Assembly: GCF_018310535.1 (NCBI RefSeq)
Contig: NZ_CP074102.1
Coordinates: forward strand, 7,564,001 to 7,628,000
Source of the DNA: Streptomyces mirabilis
Lineage (GTDB): Bacteria > Actinomycetota > Actinomycetes > Streptomycetales > Streptomycetaceae
Direction of reading: 5' to 3'
Length of the DNA: 64,000 nucleotides
Below, one piece after another: positions 25,840-34,043 of this stretch. The first letter of the stretch is position 1. The number at the start of each line of letters is the position of its first letter. The notes below the pieces were generated by a model. The model had not been told where the DNA came from, ran no database searches, and worked only from the letters and a program-made list of their open reading frames with translations. A program made the translations under genes and the position numbers.

Positions 25840-26733
25840 GTGCTCTTGCGATCAGCTGGAACGCGTCGAGCGGCTGTGGCCGCCTTGTGCTGCGCCGTTG
25901 CCGTGCTGTTCCTCGGCGCGTGCGGGACGCAGGTGGCCGGTCAGGGGGACGGGAGGTCACCGTCGTCAGCGGCGGCCGAGCCGATCCCGTGGACCACGAT
26001 GGAGCCCTCCGCGGTCAACGGAGCCCGTCTCGGCGACGACCGCCGCACGCTGCTCCTCGACGCGCAGGTGCCCAGTGGCGCACACGCGTGCGTGCGCAAG
26101 CTCAAGGCGGTGCTCACCGACCCGATGGCGGACCTCGTGCGGGTACAGGTCACCTTCACCTCGCCGTCCGGGGACAGGGCTTCCGGGTGCACCAAGGAGA
26201 GTACGGCCACGGCAAAGGTCAGGCTGCCGAAGCCGTTGGGCGACCGGGACGTGATCGTCGACAACTACACGCGCTTCACCGCCGATGGTGCCAAGCCTCC
26301 CGGGCTGCGGCTGTGCGGGAAGCTGGGCTGCACACCGCCGGCCACCGGCTGCACCGCCGCCTCCTACGACCAGGCGTTGATGGCGGTCGACGCGCCCCAG
26401 CACACGTACCGGGACTCGGAGAAGTGCGACGGGAAGTGGCTGGTGCTGGACTTCTCCTGGCGCACGGGACCGGCCTGCGGCGACTCGACGGACCCCGCCT
26501 GCTCGTCCCGGCTGGGCGACCGCTGGTTCTTCCGGGCGAAGAACACGGGCTGGGCGCCGATCGTCCGGACCTCGGCCGGAGGCTGCCGGGACGTGCAGCG
26601 CGCGGAGCCCGCCTTCCCGGCCTCGCTGTGCGCGTCGCTGGCTCCGCTGTCCCCCTCGCTGCACCCGAGTTTTCCTCCGCCGTCCGCCTCCCCGATCGCC
26701 GGTGTGCGTTCCACCGCGACGACCACCCCGTGA
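25840..26733 (+). CDS. Putative secreted lipoprotein
   Basis: 297 residues. The N-terminal AAVAALCCAVAVLFLGACGT is a lipoprotein signal with lipobox LGAC, lipidated Cys near residue 28. The mature part has eight or more cysteines (ACVRKL, SGCTKE, LRLCGKLGCTPPATGC, EKCDGKW, GPACGDSTDPAC, GGCRDV), suggesting disulfides, and ends in a Pro/Ser-rich tail. No domain is recognised. Start GTG 25840 follows GGGGGGATTGA. Its final 100 bases approach the integrase remnant, and the low-complexity tail (LSPSLHPSFPPPSASP) may be partly non-native. Confidence 0.65.
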   Translation: MLLRSAGTRRAAVAALCCAVAVLFLGACGTQVAGQGDGRSPSSAAAEPIPWTTMEPSAVNGARLGDDRRTLLLDAQVPSGAHACVRKLKAVLTDPMADLVRVQVTFTSPSGDRASGCTKESTATAKVRLPKPLGDRDVIVDNYTRFTADGAKPPGLRLCGKLGCTPPATGCTAASYDQALMAVDAPQHTYRDSEKCDGKWLVLDFSWRTGPACGDSTDPACSSRLGDRWFFRAKNTGWAPIVRTSAGGCRDVQRAEPAFPASLCASLAPLSPSLHPSFPPPSASPIAGVRSTATTTP

Positions 26734-26779
26734 CGACCATGTGTGAGGGGGCCTCTCCAGGCTCTGCGCCCTCTTCCGG

Positions 26780-26996
26780 CCGTCTCATGGAGGTGGCGCA
26801 GTTTCTCGAGTTGCGGGTGGTGGAGCGGACCCGCGTGCAGGAACCGGTCGTCGTGGGTGAACGCGTGCTTGGCTGCCTGGCGTTGCAGGACAGAGAGTCG
26901 GTGTCGCAGCACCAGGATCTTGATCGCCTTCTCGCGCTCACTCAACGGCAGCAGGTGAATCAAGGAGACCGTGTTCGTGACGGCGAGGTAGACCAA
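26780..26996 (-). pseudogene. N-terminal remnant of an integrase-type transposase
   Basis: The minus strand gives LVYLAVTNTVSLIHLLPLSE then REKAIKILVLRHRLSVLQRQ, and degraded continuation to about HPQLEKLRHL. It parallels the remnants at 1-174 and 3749. The catalytic core is missing. IS-end copy F lies 86 bp upstream of its start, the same arrangement as at the left window edge. Confidence 0.7.
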
Positions 26997-27081
26997 GCGC
27001 AGTAGCGCGGCTGATCATCATGCCAAGGCGGCGCCTGCCCCGCTGGCAGCCGGCTGGATTCGGTTCATCGCTGATCAGTGG

Positions 27082-27113
27082 CCTGACCAGGACGGATGAT
27101 TATTCGGCACTCG
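27082..27113 (+). repeat. IS-end-like repeat (copy F)
   Basis: Contains CTGACCAGGACGGATGATTA then TTCGGCACTC. It lies upstream of the integrase remnant at 26780-26996 and marks the probable outer end of that element. The rest of 27000-27168 has no gene. Confidence 0.65.
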
Positions 27114-27168
27114 TACCGTCGGCGGCCGTGGATGAACCAGGTGAATGACCTCGTGCAGACCCCTAGGC

Positions 27169-27186
27169 GTACCGACTAGTCGGTAC
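27169..27186. promoter_or_regulatory. Perfect 18-bp palindrome, TetR-type operator
   Basis: GTACCGACTAGTCGGTAC is a perfect dyad 95 bp upstream of the MFS transporter start. The ACCGACTAGTCGGT core is typical of TetR-family operators that control efflux genes. No TetR gene lies in the window; the upstream position where a divergent regulator would sit is occupied by IS debris. Confidence 0.65.
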
Positions 27187-27280
27187 TAGCCTCTGGCCAC
27201 GCTCTCGGAGCCGGGCCGCACCGCGCCCCCGTCGCACCGACGCAAACACCCGGTTTCCAGGTATTCCCAGGAGGAGCCGT

Positions 27281-28987
27281 ATGTCCGCCACTCCGACGAC
27301 GTTCGACGCCGACAGACCCGCGCCCGATGGGCCCGCCGCGGACGCCCGCGGCCTGCTGGCCTGGTTGTACCGCCGCGACCTGGCGGACTACCCGCCCACC
27401 GGTCGCCGTATGGCGTATCTCGCGATTGTGGTCATCACCACCGTCGTCCTGTACTACATGCTGTACATCCAGTACGCGGTGGCGACGTCGATCATCACGC
27501 ACTTCGACATGACGTACCGCTACTTCGTCTGGGTCTCGGTGATCGGCAACGCGATCGGGGCCTTCGCCTCGCTCGTGGCCGGTCTGGCGGACCGCTGGGG
27601 CCGGGCGAATCTGGTGGTCTACGGGCTGCTGATCGCCGCGCTGCTGGTCTTCTTCGGGCTGCCGAACGCGGCGAACAAGACCACCTATCTGGTGCTCTTC
27701 GCGCTCGTCAGCTTCATCGAGGGCATCGTGCTGGTTGCCACCCCCGCGCTGATCAGGGACTTCTCCCCGCAGCTCGGCCGGGCCACCGCGATGGGGTACT
27801 GGACGATGGGCCCGGTCATCGGCTCTCTGGTGGTCACCACCGTCACCAGCAACACCCTCGACAGCGCCACCTGGCAGGACGAACTGCGTTATTCGGCGAT
27901 CGCCGGGTTCGTCGTCTTCGTCGTCGCGATCTTCGCGCTGCGCGAGCTGTCCCCGGCGCTGCGCGACCAGACCATGGTGTCGCTGCGGGACCGGGCACTG
28001 GTCGAGGCGCGCGCCAAGGGACTGGACACCGAGGCGGTGCGCCGCGGCGAGTGGCGGCAGATGATGCGCCTGGACGTGCTGGGCTCGGCCTTCGCCATCG
28101 CCGTGTTCCTGCTGCTGTACTACGCGGCGGTCGGCAACTTCGTCGTCTACTTCGCGACCACCTTCGGCTACAGCGAGCAGCGCACCAACGCGCTGGCCAA
28201 CTGGTACTGGGGGGCGAACGCCATCGCCCTGGTCCTGGTCGGCCTGCTCTCGGACCGGCTGAAGGTGCGCAAGCCCTTCATGATCGTCGGCGCGGTCGGC
28301 TCCGTCGTGGTGACCGCGATCTTCGCCACCCGCGCCACCCACCTGACGACCGACTACTACACCTTCGCCTGGCTGTTCATCGGCATCGGCGTCTTCAGCG
28401 GCATCGCCTACGCGCCCTGGATGGCGAGCTTCACCGAGACCGTGGAGAAGCACAACCCGGCGGCGACCGCGGCGGGCCTGGCGGTGTGGGGCTGGACGGT
28501 GCGCATCGTGGTCGCCGTCTCCGCGGCCTTCATCCCGGTGCTGGTCACCTCCGTGACCCCGCTCGTGGAGCACGGCGCCGAGGTCAAGGCGGCCTCGGTG
28601 CAGGCGGCGCCCGCGCTGGCCATCGTCAACGCGCACCCTCAGCTCTTCGCCGAGCTGAACAAGTACTCCCCGACCACGGTGCCGCCCGCGCTGGGCGCCC
28701 GCGCCGTCAAGGAGGTCGGTGCGGAGAACCTGGGTGTCGTGCAGAAGGCGGCGCCGCAGCTGAAGCTGCTGCAGGAGTATGGCGCCAAGGTCCAGAAGGC
28801 GTCGAAGGACGGGCCCGGCGAGTGGCGCAACTGGTGGTGGATCTGCGTCGGCGGCCAGGTGCTCTTCCTGCCCTTCGTCTTCGTGATGGCGGGTCGCTGG
28901 AGCCCGAAGAAGGCGCGTGAGGACGCCGAGGCGCACCAGCTCGCGGTCGACCGCGAGCTGGCCGCCCTCGCCGCCGCCAAGGAGTGA
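27281..28987 (+). CDS. MFS transporter
   Basis: A 568-residue major facilitator with about 12 membrane helices. The first is near residues 45-68 (MAYLAIVVITTVVLYYMLYI). The MFS loop signature GLADRWGRANLVVYG lies between helices 2 and 3, and GLLSDRLKVRKPFMIVG between helices 8 and 9. A long soluble insert (about residues 430-515, rich in A, K, V) lies between the last two helices, longer than in most drug exporters. ATG 27281 follows AGGAGGAG. With the TetR-type palindrome upstream, drug or metabolite efflux under TetR control is the best guess. The substrate is unknown. Confidence 0.8.
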   Translation: MSATPTTFDADRPAPDGPAADARGLLAWLYRRDLADYPPTGRRMAYLAIVVITTVVLYYMLYIQYAVATSIITHFDMTYRYFVWVSVIGNAIGAFASLVAGLADRWGRANLVVYGLLIAALLVFFGLPNAANKTTYLVLFALVSFIEGIVLVATPALIRDFSPQLGRATAMGYWTMGPVIGSLVVTTVTSNTLDSATWQDELRYSAIAGFVVFVVAIFALRELSPALRDQTMVSLRDRALVEARAKGLDTEAVRRGEWRQMMRLDVLGSAFAIAVFLLLYYAAVGNFVVYFATTFGYSEQRTNALANWYWGANAIALVLVGLLSDRLKVRKPFMIVGAVGSVVVTAIFATRATHLTTDYYTFAWLFIGIGVFSGIAYAPWMASFTETVEKHNPAATAAGLAVWGWTVRIVVAVSAAFIPVLVTSVTPLVEHGAEVKAASVQAAPALAIVNAHPQLFAELNKYSPTTVPPALGARAVKEVGAENLGVVQKAAPQLKLLQEYGAKVQKASKDGPGEWRNWWWICVGGQVLFLPFVFVMAGRWSPKKAREDAEAHQLAVDRELAALAAAKE

Positions 28988-28993
28988 CCGGAC

Positions 28994-29032
28994 GCGGAGC
29001 CGGCCGGCCGTGGACGGGCCGGCCGGCTCCGC
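28994..29032 (+). terminator. Terminator hairpin of the MFS gene
   Basis: A perfect 16-bp stem (GCGGAGCCGGCCGGCC and its complement) with loop GTGGACG starts 7 bp after the MFS stop. Confidence 0.75.
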
Positions 29033-29116
29033 GGTCGTGTGTATCGGGGTGCATCGGGCAAGTGACAAGACGCGATTCGCCGGATGCCGTCAGGAGGCGC
29101 AACCACAGTCCCTGAT

Positions 29117-29410
29117 CATGACCGAACGTCCGTTTGGGGCCCTGGGGTTGAGTGCCGACGCGGACCGGGCCTATCCGTTACTCGTGGCCACGCGGGGGTG
29201 ACCGCCGGTGAACTGGACCGGCAGACGGCCCGGCCGTATGACTCCGCGGTTCACGAGGCCGTTGACGGTCCTGGCAACCGGCGTGGATCGCCCGCCCCGA
29301 ACCAACCGTTTCTCGGTGGCCTTCGAGTAGACGACAAGCAGATTTGCCGGCTGGAGCCTGTCCGAGGCGACGATTCAGCCTCGTCGGGTGGGGCGAGCTC
29401 GGGGACTTGA
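29117..29410 (+). pseudogene. Possible LuxR/TrmB-like regulator start, frameshifted
   Basis: ATG 29117 opens MTERPFGALGLSADADRAYP, which resembles the first residues of actinobacterial helix-turn-helix regulators of the LuxR/TrmB-like kind (ALGL..DAD.AYRLLV). The frame stops at codon 28; a neighbouring frame (GVTAGELD) continues briefly to 29410 without a domain. Only the opening is recognisable, so the call is tentative. Nothing supports a gene in 29411-29536. Confidence 0.3.
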
Positions 29411-29536
29411 GCGGACTGGGTTCTCGAGAACAGATACGCGCCGCAGTCGCTGACGCCCACCCGGACTCCAGTCCTCAAGTCATCGGCAACTGGACTGGGC
29501 AGCAGGGGCGTTTCACCCACGAGATGGCTGCAGATG

Positions 29537-29686
29537 ATGTGTCGCAAGGAAGAGCTGTACCGAGAGTTCGGCCTCTGCATGACGTACGACGCCCGAACAC
29601 GTACGCTCAGCATCGAGTCCCGACCCGAACCGATGTCCCGCGTGTGGTTACGGGCGAATCCCCGGAGCGATGTTCACCCTCGGTGA
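29537..29686 (+). pseudogene. Possible C-terminal relic of a serine recombinase
   Basis: The frame encodes RKEELYREFGLCMTYDARTR then TLSIESRPEPM to a stop at 29684. The pattern of a helix ending LYR.FGL followed by beta strands (TYD..TRTLSIE) recalls the C-terminal tail of large serine recombinases and related mobile-element proteins. The upstream frame is not coherent. It overlaps the start of the DUF4442 fragment. Confidence 0.25.
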
Positions 29687-29957
29687 GTCGGCGAGCGGGG
29701 CGATCGTCCTCGCCGCGTTCGGGGAGCAGCTGTCGCGCGCCGTGCCGCTCGCGGTCAGCGCCGAGATCGCGCACAAGAAGCTCGCGATGGGCCCCGTGAC
29801 GGCCACCGCGACCCGCGGCCTCCCGGCCGCGGAGGTCGTCGCCGAGCTCGACGCGGGTCAGCGCCCCGAGTTCCCCGTGACCATCGCCATCCAGCGCGCG
29901 GACGGCGCGGTCACGGGCGAGATGACGGTTGTCCGGATCCTGCGGCCGAACGGCTGA
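29670..29957 (+). pseudogene. 5'-truncated hotdog-fold (DUF4442/PaaI-like) thioesterase
   Basis: The 95 residues (FTLGESASGAIVLAAFGEQL to EMTVVRILRPNG) form the second half of a DUF4442/PaaI-like hotdog protein; ESASG is on the central helix. The family normally has about 50 more residues before MFTLGE, including the HNHxGxxH-like segment. Here unrelated DNA stands in their place, so the gene is broken at its 5' end. Confidence 0.7.
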
Positions 29958-30060
29958 GCCGAGCGATCGGAACGGCGGCGGGTCCCCTCGGCCGACACCT
30001 CCTGGCGCCGGGCGGGCCCGCCCGGCGTTTACAGCCGGGTCGCGCTTCCCACCGCGGCGT

Positions 30061-30120
30061 CGCTCCGGCGCGTCAAGGCTTCCGCGTCGCCGCTCCGGCG
30101 CGTCACGGCATCCGCGGCGC
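30061..30120. repeat. 30-bp tandem duplication at the LacI gene 3' end
   Basis: Units 30061-30090 and 30091-30120 both begin CGCTCCGGCGCGTCA and match at most of the rest. The second unit contains the stop and last codons of the LacI-type gene; the first lies just downstream. Confidence 0.75.
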
Positions 30121-31188
30121 GGGGCCCGTGCTGCGGCGTACGACGAGCCGGACCGGCTCGATGTGATCGATCCGGGGCCCCGCCGAACCGTCGATGCGAG
30201 AGAGCAGCAGCTGGAGCGAACGTCGGCCTGTCGCGGCGAAGTCGGTACGCACGGTCGTCAGCGGGGGCAGCATGTGGGCGGCCTCGGGGATGTCGTCGTA
30301 GCCGACGACGCTGACGTCGTGCGGAACGTGCCGCCCGGCCTCGTGCAGGGCGCGCAGCACGCCGAGCGCCATCTGGTCGTTGGAGGCGAACACCGCCGTG
30401 ACCTCGGCAAGCCCGGCCAGCCGGCGGCCCAGCGCGTACCCGGAGTCCGCGCTCCAGTCGCCGATGAGCGGCTCGGGGACCTCGGCCCCCGCCGCTCGAA
30501 GGGTGTCCCGCCATGCTTCCAGGCGGCGCTCGGCGGACAGCCAGCCCGTGGGGCCCGCGATGTGGTGAACCGCGCCGTGGCCGAGCTTCAGCAGGTGCTC
30601 GGTGGCCTGGCGTGCCCCGTCGCGGGAGTCCGCGGTGACGTAGGACGCGTCGTCCCCGAGGTCGTTCTCCAGGACCATCAGGGGGACGTCGAGCGCCGCC
30701 TCCGCCAGGGCCCTGCCCACCCAGCGCTGCGGTGCGATGGCGAGCAGGCCGTCCGCCCCCTCGGCCGACAGCGTGTGCACGGCGCGCACCAGGGTGTCCC
30801 GGTCGGCCGTGTCGAGGGCGATGGAGCTGACCAGATAACCGGCCTCCTGGGCGGCGGAGTTGATCGCGGTGAGGATGGAGGCGGGCCCGTAGCGCGCCGC
30901 GTCGAACGAGATCACCCCGAGCATCCGCGTCCTGCCACTGGCCAGGGAACGCGCGCTGCGGCTCGGCCGGTAGCCGAGCGTGCGCATGGCGGTCACGACC
31001 GCCTCCCGGGTCTCGGGCCGCACCGCGGGACTGTCGTTGAGCACCCGGGAGACCGTCTGTTTCGAGACACCGGCCAGCCGGGCCACGTCGTCCATCACCG
31101 GGCGCGCCCCCGCGAAGCTGCGCCGGCTGCGTCCCTTGGGGCCCTCGGTTCCCTGGGGGACGGCGCCGTCCGTGGCACCTCGGGTCAT
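30103..31188 (-). CDS. LacI-family transcriptional regulator
   Basis: A 361-residue repressor. The helix-turn-helix and hinge are MDDVARLAGVSKQTVSRVLN then DSPAVRPETREAVVTAMRTL (about residues 32-72). They are followed by a periplasmic-binding-protein-like effector domain: TRMLGVISFDAARYGPASIL, HHIAGPTGWLSAERRLEAWR, AVFASNDQMALGVLRALHEA and HDVSVVGYDDIPEAAHMLPP. It lies 91 bp downstream of the GH35 beta-galactosidase on the same strand and probably controls it through the operators near 33778-33816, with a sugar as inducer. The start is ATG 31188; there is no strong SD. Confidence 0.85.
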   Translation of the reverse strand: MTRGATDGAVPQGTEGPKGRSRRSFAGARPVMDDVARLAGVSKQTVSRVLNDSPAVRPETREAVVTAMRTLGYRPSRSARSLASGRTRMLGVISFDAARYGPASILTAINSAAQEAGYLVSSIALDTADRDTLVRAVHTLSAEGADGLLAIAPQRWVGRALAEAALDVPLMVLENDLGDDASYVTADSRDGARQATEHLLKLGHGAVHHIAGPTGWLSAERRLEAWRDTLRAAGAEVPEPLIGDWSADSGYALGRRLAGLAEVTAVFASNDQMALGVLRALHEAGRHVPHDVSVVGYDDIPEAAHMLPPLTTVRTDFAATGRRSLQLLLSRIDGSAGPRIDHIEPVRLVVRRSTGPAPRMP

Positions 31189-31279
31189 GGGGGCGCATCC
31201 TCCGACGTCTCGGCGGCGGTCTGTCCCGATCCGCCCGGCAGGCCCACAGGATAGGCCCGCCGGGCCCGCCTCCCCTTCG

Positions 31280-33658
31280 TCAGCCCGCCCGGACCGCCCA
31301 GGCGCGGCTGGTCCCCCACTCGACGCGCCACACCGCCGCCCGTCCCGTGACGTCGCCCGCCCGCTCGGGCAGATACACCGGAGCGTTGGCGGCCAGGGGC
31401 AGTAACAGCAGCCGCAGCCCATGGTTGCGCGGAGCCGCCGCGGGGAGCCGGTCCAGGCCGATGTCCCAGACGCGTCCGGAGAAGAACTGGTCGGCGACGA
31501 GGGTGTCTCCGACGTACGCGCGGGCCACGTCGCCGGTCCAGTGGACGCGCAGGACGGTGCCGGACGGCCGGTGCGGGAGGTCGTCCGGCAGCTTGACGTG
31601 GTACTCGGCCGCGGAGGCGGCGAAGTGTTCGTCCGCCGGGGCGCTCGCCCGGCCCAGGGGGCCGGTCGCGGTCGTGGGCGGCGGGCCCGCGGGGCGCACG
31701 AGGGTGGCGGCGGGCGCGATGTCCCCGTCGGCCCATTCCTCGGTCGTCCAGCGGGTGAACACGCCGTCGGCCGTCGCCGACAGGGGTGCCCCGGCCACCG
31801 TCAACGGCCGTGCGGGCGTGGGCAGTACGGCGAAGGAGGGTCGCGACGCGGAGCTGTGCACGCGCAGTTCGTCCTGGTCGAAAACGACACTGTCCGGCGA
31901 GAGGACCAGCCGCTCGGCGCCCCACGCCGTACCCCGGTAGGCGGTGCGCGCGGTGGTGGCGTCGAGGACGAGCAGGCCCATGTCGTTCCCGTCCGCGGTC
32001 CTCACCTGGACGAGGGCGTCGGTGCCGGGACGCAGACCGGTGATCAGAACACGGCCGTCCGCCTTGTCGACCGCTCCGGAGGGCGTGTCGACGGACGCGA
32101 CCGTGCCCGCGTCCAGGGCGAGTTCGACCGGAATGCCGTCGGTGGCGGCCAGCACCAGGACCGTACGCCCGTCGTCCTGGACCCGGCACACCGGCTGGGC
32201 GGTGGCCCAGTCGAGCCGTAGACCGGCGACGTTCAGACGCAGCGGCCAGCAGAAGTACGCGCCGGTCGGGACGGTGATCGGGGCGCTGGGCAACGTCAGG
32301 GCGGGAGCGTCGGGGAAGTCGACCGTGAAGGTCGTGGCGGGGTGGGCCGGCAGCGGTTCGTGCGGCTGGTGGTTGTTGACGAACAGGAAGCCGGAGGTGC
32401 CGTCGCCGCGTACGGCCCAGCGCAGGGTGTCCCGGTCGGACTGGGAGGCGGGCTGCCGCTCGGGAAGGACGGACTCCATGGGGGCGATCAGGTCGCCGAA
32501 GTCGGCCAGCAGCAGGTGCTGGAGGCGCAGTGCGTGGTACGAGGGCCGGACCTGGCCGTACTCGCCCAGCGGCGCCTGGAAGTCGTAGGTGAGGACGGGC
32601 AGGTCGTTGGGGTAGCCGGTGGCGTGGGACTCCTGGAGGGCGGTGAGTTCACCGGCCGGGTTCGTGCCGCCGTGGAACATGTAGTAGCCCTGCCAGACCG
32701 AACCGCAGCCGATCTTGGTGAGGCCGAGTGCGCCGATGTCGTCGGGCTCGACGCGCGGCCTGCGATGGTAGGCGACGGCCACGCCGCCGCCGAGCTCGCA
32801 GGTGGCCCAGGGAAAGCGGTCCGTGAGCGCGGGGTCGCCGCCGCGTACGGTCGTTGGGCGCAGGTCGGCGCCGATGCCCTCGTCGTCGCGCTGATGGGTG
32901 AAGAAGAAGTGCTTGCGGCAGGTGTCCGGCCAGCCGCCGTCCGCCTCCGTCCAGAACGTCTCGGTGTAGCCGCCGTACAGCGGAAGCAGTTCGTCGGGCG
33001 GCAGTTGGACCCCGCCCCAGGCCGTGGACGTCCACAGCGGCGCGCGCAGACCCGCCTCCTGGGCCATCCGCTTCAGGGTGAGGAGGTGGCCGGGCCGGTC
33101 GTAGAGCTCGTTCTCGATCTGGATCGCGACGATCGGACCGTCGTGTGCCCGGTCGAGTCCGCGCAGCTGTTCCGCGATCGCCGTGAACCATCCGCGTACG
33201 GGTTCCAGATAGGCGGGGTCGTCCGTGCGGGGCGCGCGGGTGCGGGCGAGCAGCCAGTCCGGGAAGCCGCCGTTGCGGACCTCCGCGTGGCACCAGGGGC
33301 CGATGCGCGGGATGAAGTCCAGGCCGTGCCGGGCGCACAGCTCGGCGAAGCGCCGCAGGTCCCGGTCGCCGTCGAAGCGGACGCGGCCCTCGATCTCCTC
33401 GTGGTGGATCCAGACGACGTAACTGGCGACGACGGTGACCCCGCCCGCCTTCATCTTCAGCAGCTCCTCCTCCCAGTCCCGTGCCGGGTAGCGCGCGTAG
33501 TGGAACTCGCCGGAGACCGGGAACCAGGGGCGGCCGCCGCGCGTGAGGTAGCGGCTGGTCACCTCGATGGGGTCGGGCGCCCCCGGGGCGTCGGCGAAGG
33601 GGAGATGGCCGGTCAGGGGCGGTGCGGGGGGCGCGGGGACGCGCAGGAGATGCGGCAT
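31280..33658 (-). CDS. Glycoside hydrolase family 35 beta-galactosidase
   Basis: A 792-residue GH35 enzyme expected to release terminal beta-galactose. The TIM barrel spans about residues 30-370: FPVSGEFHYARYPARDWEEE, YVVWIHHEEIEGRVRFDGDR, FIPRIGPWCHAEVRNGGFPD. The acid/base Glu lies in DGPIVAIQIENELYD (about 182) and the nucleophile Glu in TYDFQAPLGEYGQVRPSYHA (about 363). Beta-sandwich domains fill the C-terminus, including a jelly-roll near 680-780. No signal peptide is visible, so it is probably cytoplasmic and acts on imported oligosaccharide. ATG 33658 follows GGAG. Two LacI-type operators lie about 120-160 bp upstream, and the LacI gene follows it. Confidence 0.9.
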   Translation of the reverse strand: MPHLLRVPAPPAPPLTGHLPFADAPGAPDPIEVTSRYLTRGGRPWFPVSGEFHYARYPARDWEEELLKMKAGGVTVVASYVVWIHHEEIEGRVRFDGDRDLRRFAELCARHGLDFIPRIGPWCHAEVRNGGFPDWLLARTRAPRTDDPAYLEPVRGWFTAIAEQLRGLDRAHDGPIVAIQIENELYDRPGHLLTLKRMAQEAGLRAPLWTSTAWGGVQLPPDELLPLYGGYTETFWTEADGGWPDTCRKHFFFTHQRDDEGIGADLRPTTVRGGDPALTDRFPWATCELGGGVAVAYHRRPRVEPDDIGALGLTKIGCGSVWQGYYMFHGGTNPAGELTALQESHATGYPNDLPVLTYDFQAPLGEYGQVRPSYHALRLQHLLLADFGDLIAPMESVLPERQPASQSDRDTLRWAVRGDGTSGFLFVNNHQPHEPLPAHPATTFTVDFPDAPALTLPSAPITVPTGAYFCWPLRLNVAGLRLDWATAQPVCRVQDDGRTVLVLAATDGIPVELALDAGTVASVDTPSGAVDKADGRVLITGLRPGTDALVQVRTADGNDMGLLVLDATTARTAYRGTAWGAERLVLSPDSVVFDQDELRVHSSASRPSFAVLPTPARPLTVAGAPLSATADGVFTRWTTEEWADGDIAPAATLVRPAGPPPTTATGPLGRASAPADEHFAASAAEYHVKLPDDLPHRPSGTVLRVHWTGDVARAYVGDTLVADQFFSGRVWDIGLDRLPAAAPRNHGLRLLLLPLAANAPVYLPERAGDVTGRAAVWRVEWGTSRAWAVRAG

Positions 33659-33777
33659 CGGGACTTCTCCGGTCCGGGTTGGGGGAGGGCGTCGACTTCG
33701 TGCGGGTGCGGGTGCGGTGCGGTGCGGGTGCGGTGGGGCGCGGTCGCTCGTTCCCGTCCCGTTCTCGAGCTGGGGCT

Positions 33778-33791
33778 TGGGAGCGTTCCCA
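33778..33791. promoter_or_regulatory. CebR-like LacI-family operator
   Basis: TGGGAGCGTTCCCA matches the CebR box TGGGAGCGCTCCCA at 13 of 14 positions and has perfect 5-bp arms. It lies 120 bp upstream of the GH35 start. The regulator could be a CebR homologue elsewhere or the LacI protein at 30103. Confidence 0.65.
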
Positions 33792-33800
33792 GACTCAGTG

Positions 33801-33816
33801 ATGTTATCGGTAACAT
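33801..33816. promoter_or_regulatory. Second LacI-type palindrome
   Basis: ATGTTATCGGTAACAT has 6-bp arms (ATGTTA / TAACAT) around TCGG with a central CG, typical of LacI-family operators but of a different sequence class from the CebR-like box 9 bp away. Confidence 0.65.
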
Positions 33817-34043
33817 GCCGCGCGTCAAGGGACTTTGGAGCGATGACGGAAGGGCCCCGGAACGCCATGGTCCGCGTCGCCGCCGGACCTCCCGCGGGCC
33901 GGGCGACGCCCTCGGAAACACCGGGGCCAAGTGGCGTTCCGCCTGTTCCGGAGGCGTTCACGGCGAGGCCACGCCCGTGTCCCCGCGGCCTGGCTGAGTG
34001 GTTCCAGCAAGTGAATCGCTCGGAGGCACCGGAGGGTCGCCCC

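Larger units (their letters stand above)
33659..34043. promoter_or_regulatory. Divergent control region between GH35 and metallophosphoesterase genes
   Basis: A 385-bp region with no gene. It contains GT-rich simple-sequence DNA (GTGCGGGTGCGGT-like, about 33700-33735), two palindromic operators (33778-33791 and 33801-33816) and the metallophosphoesterase ribosome-binding site (GGAGG at about 34031). Confidence 0.6.
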
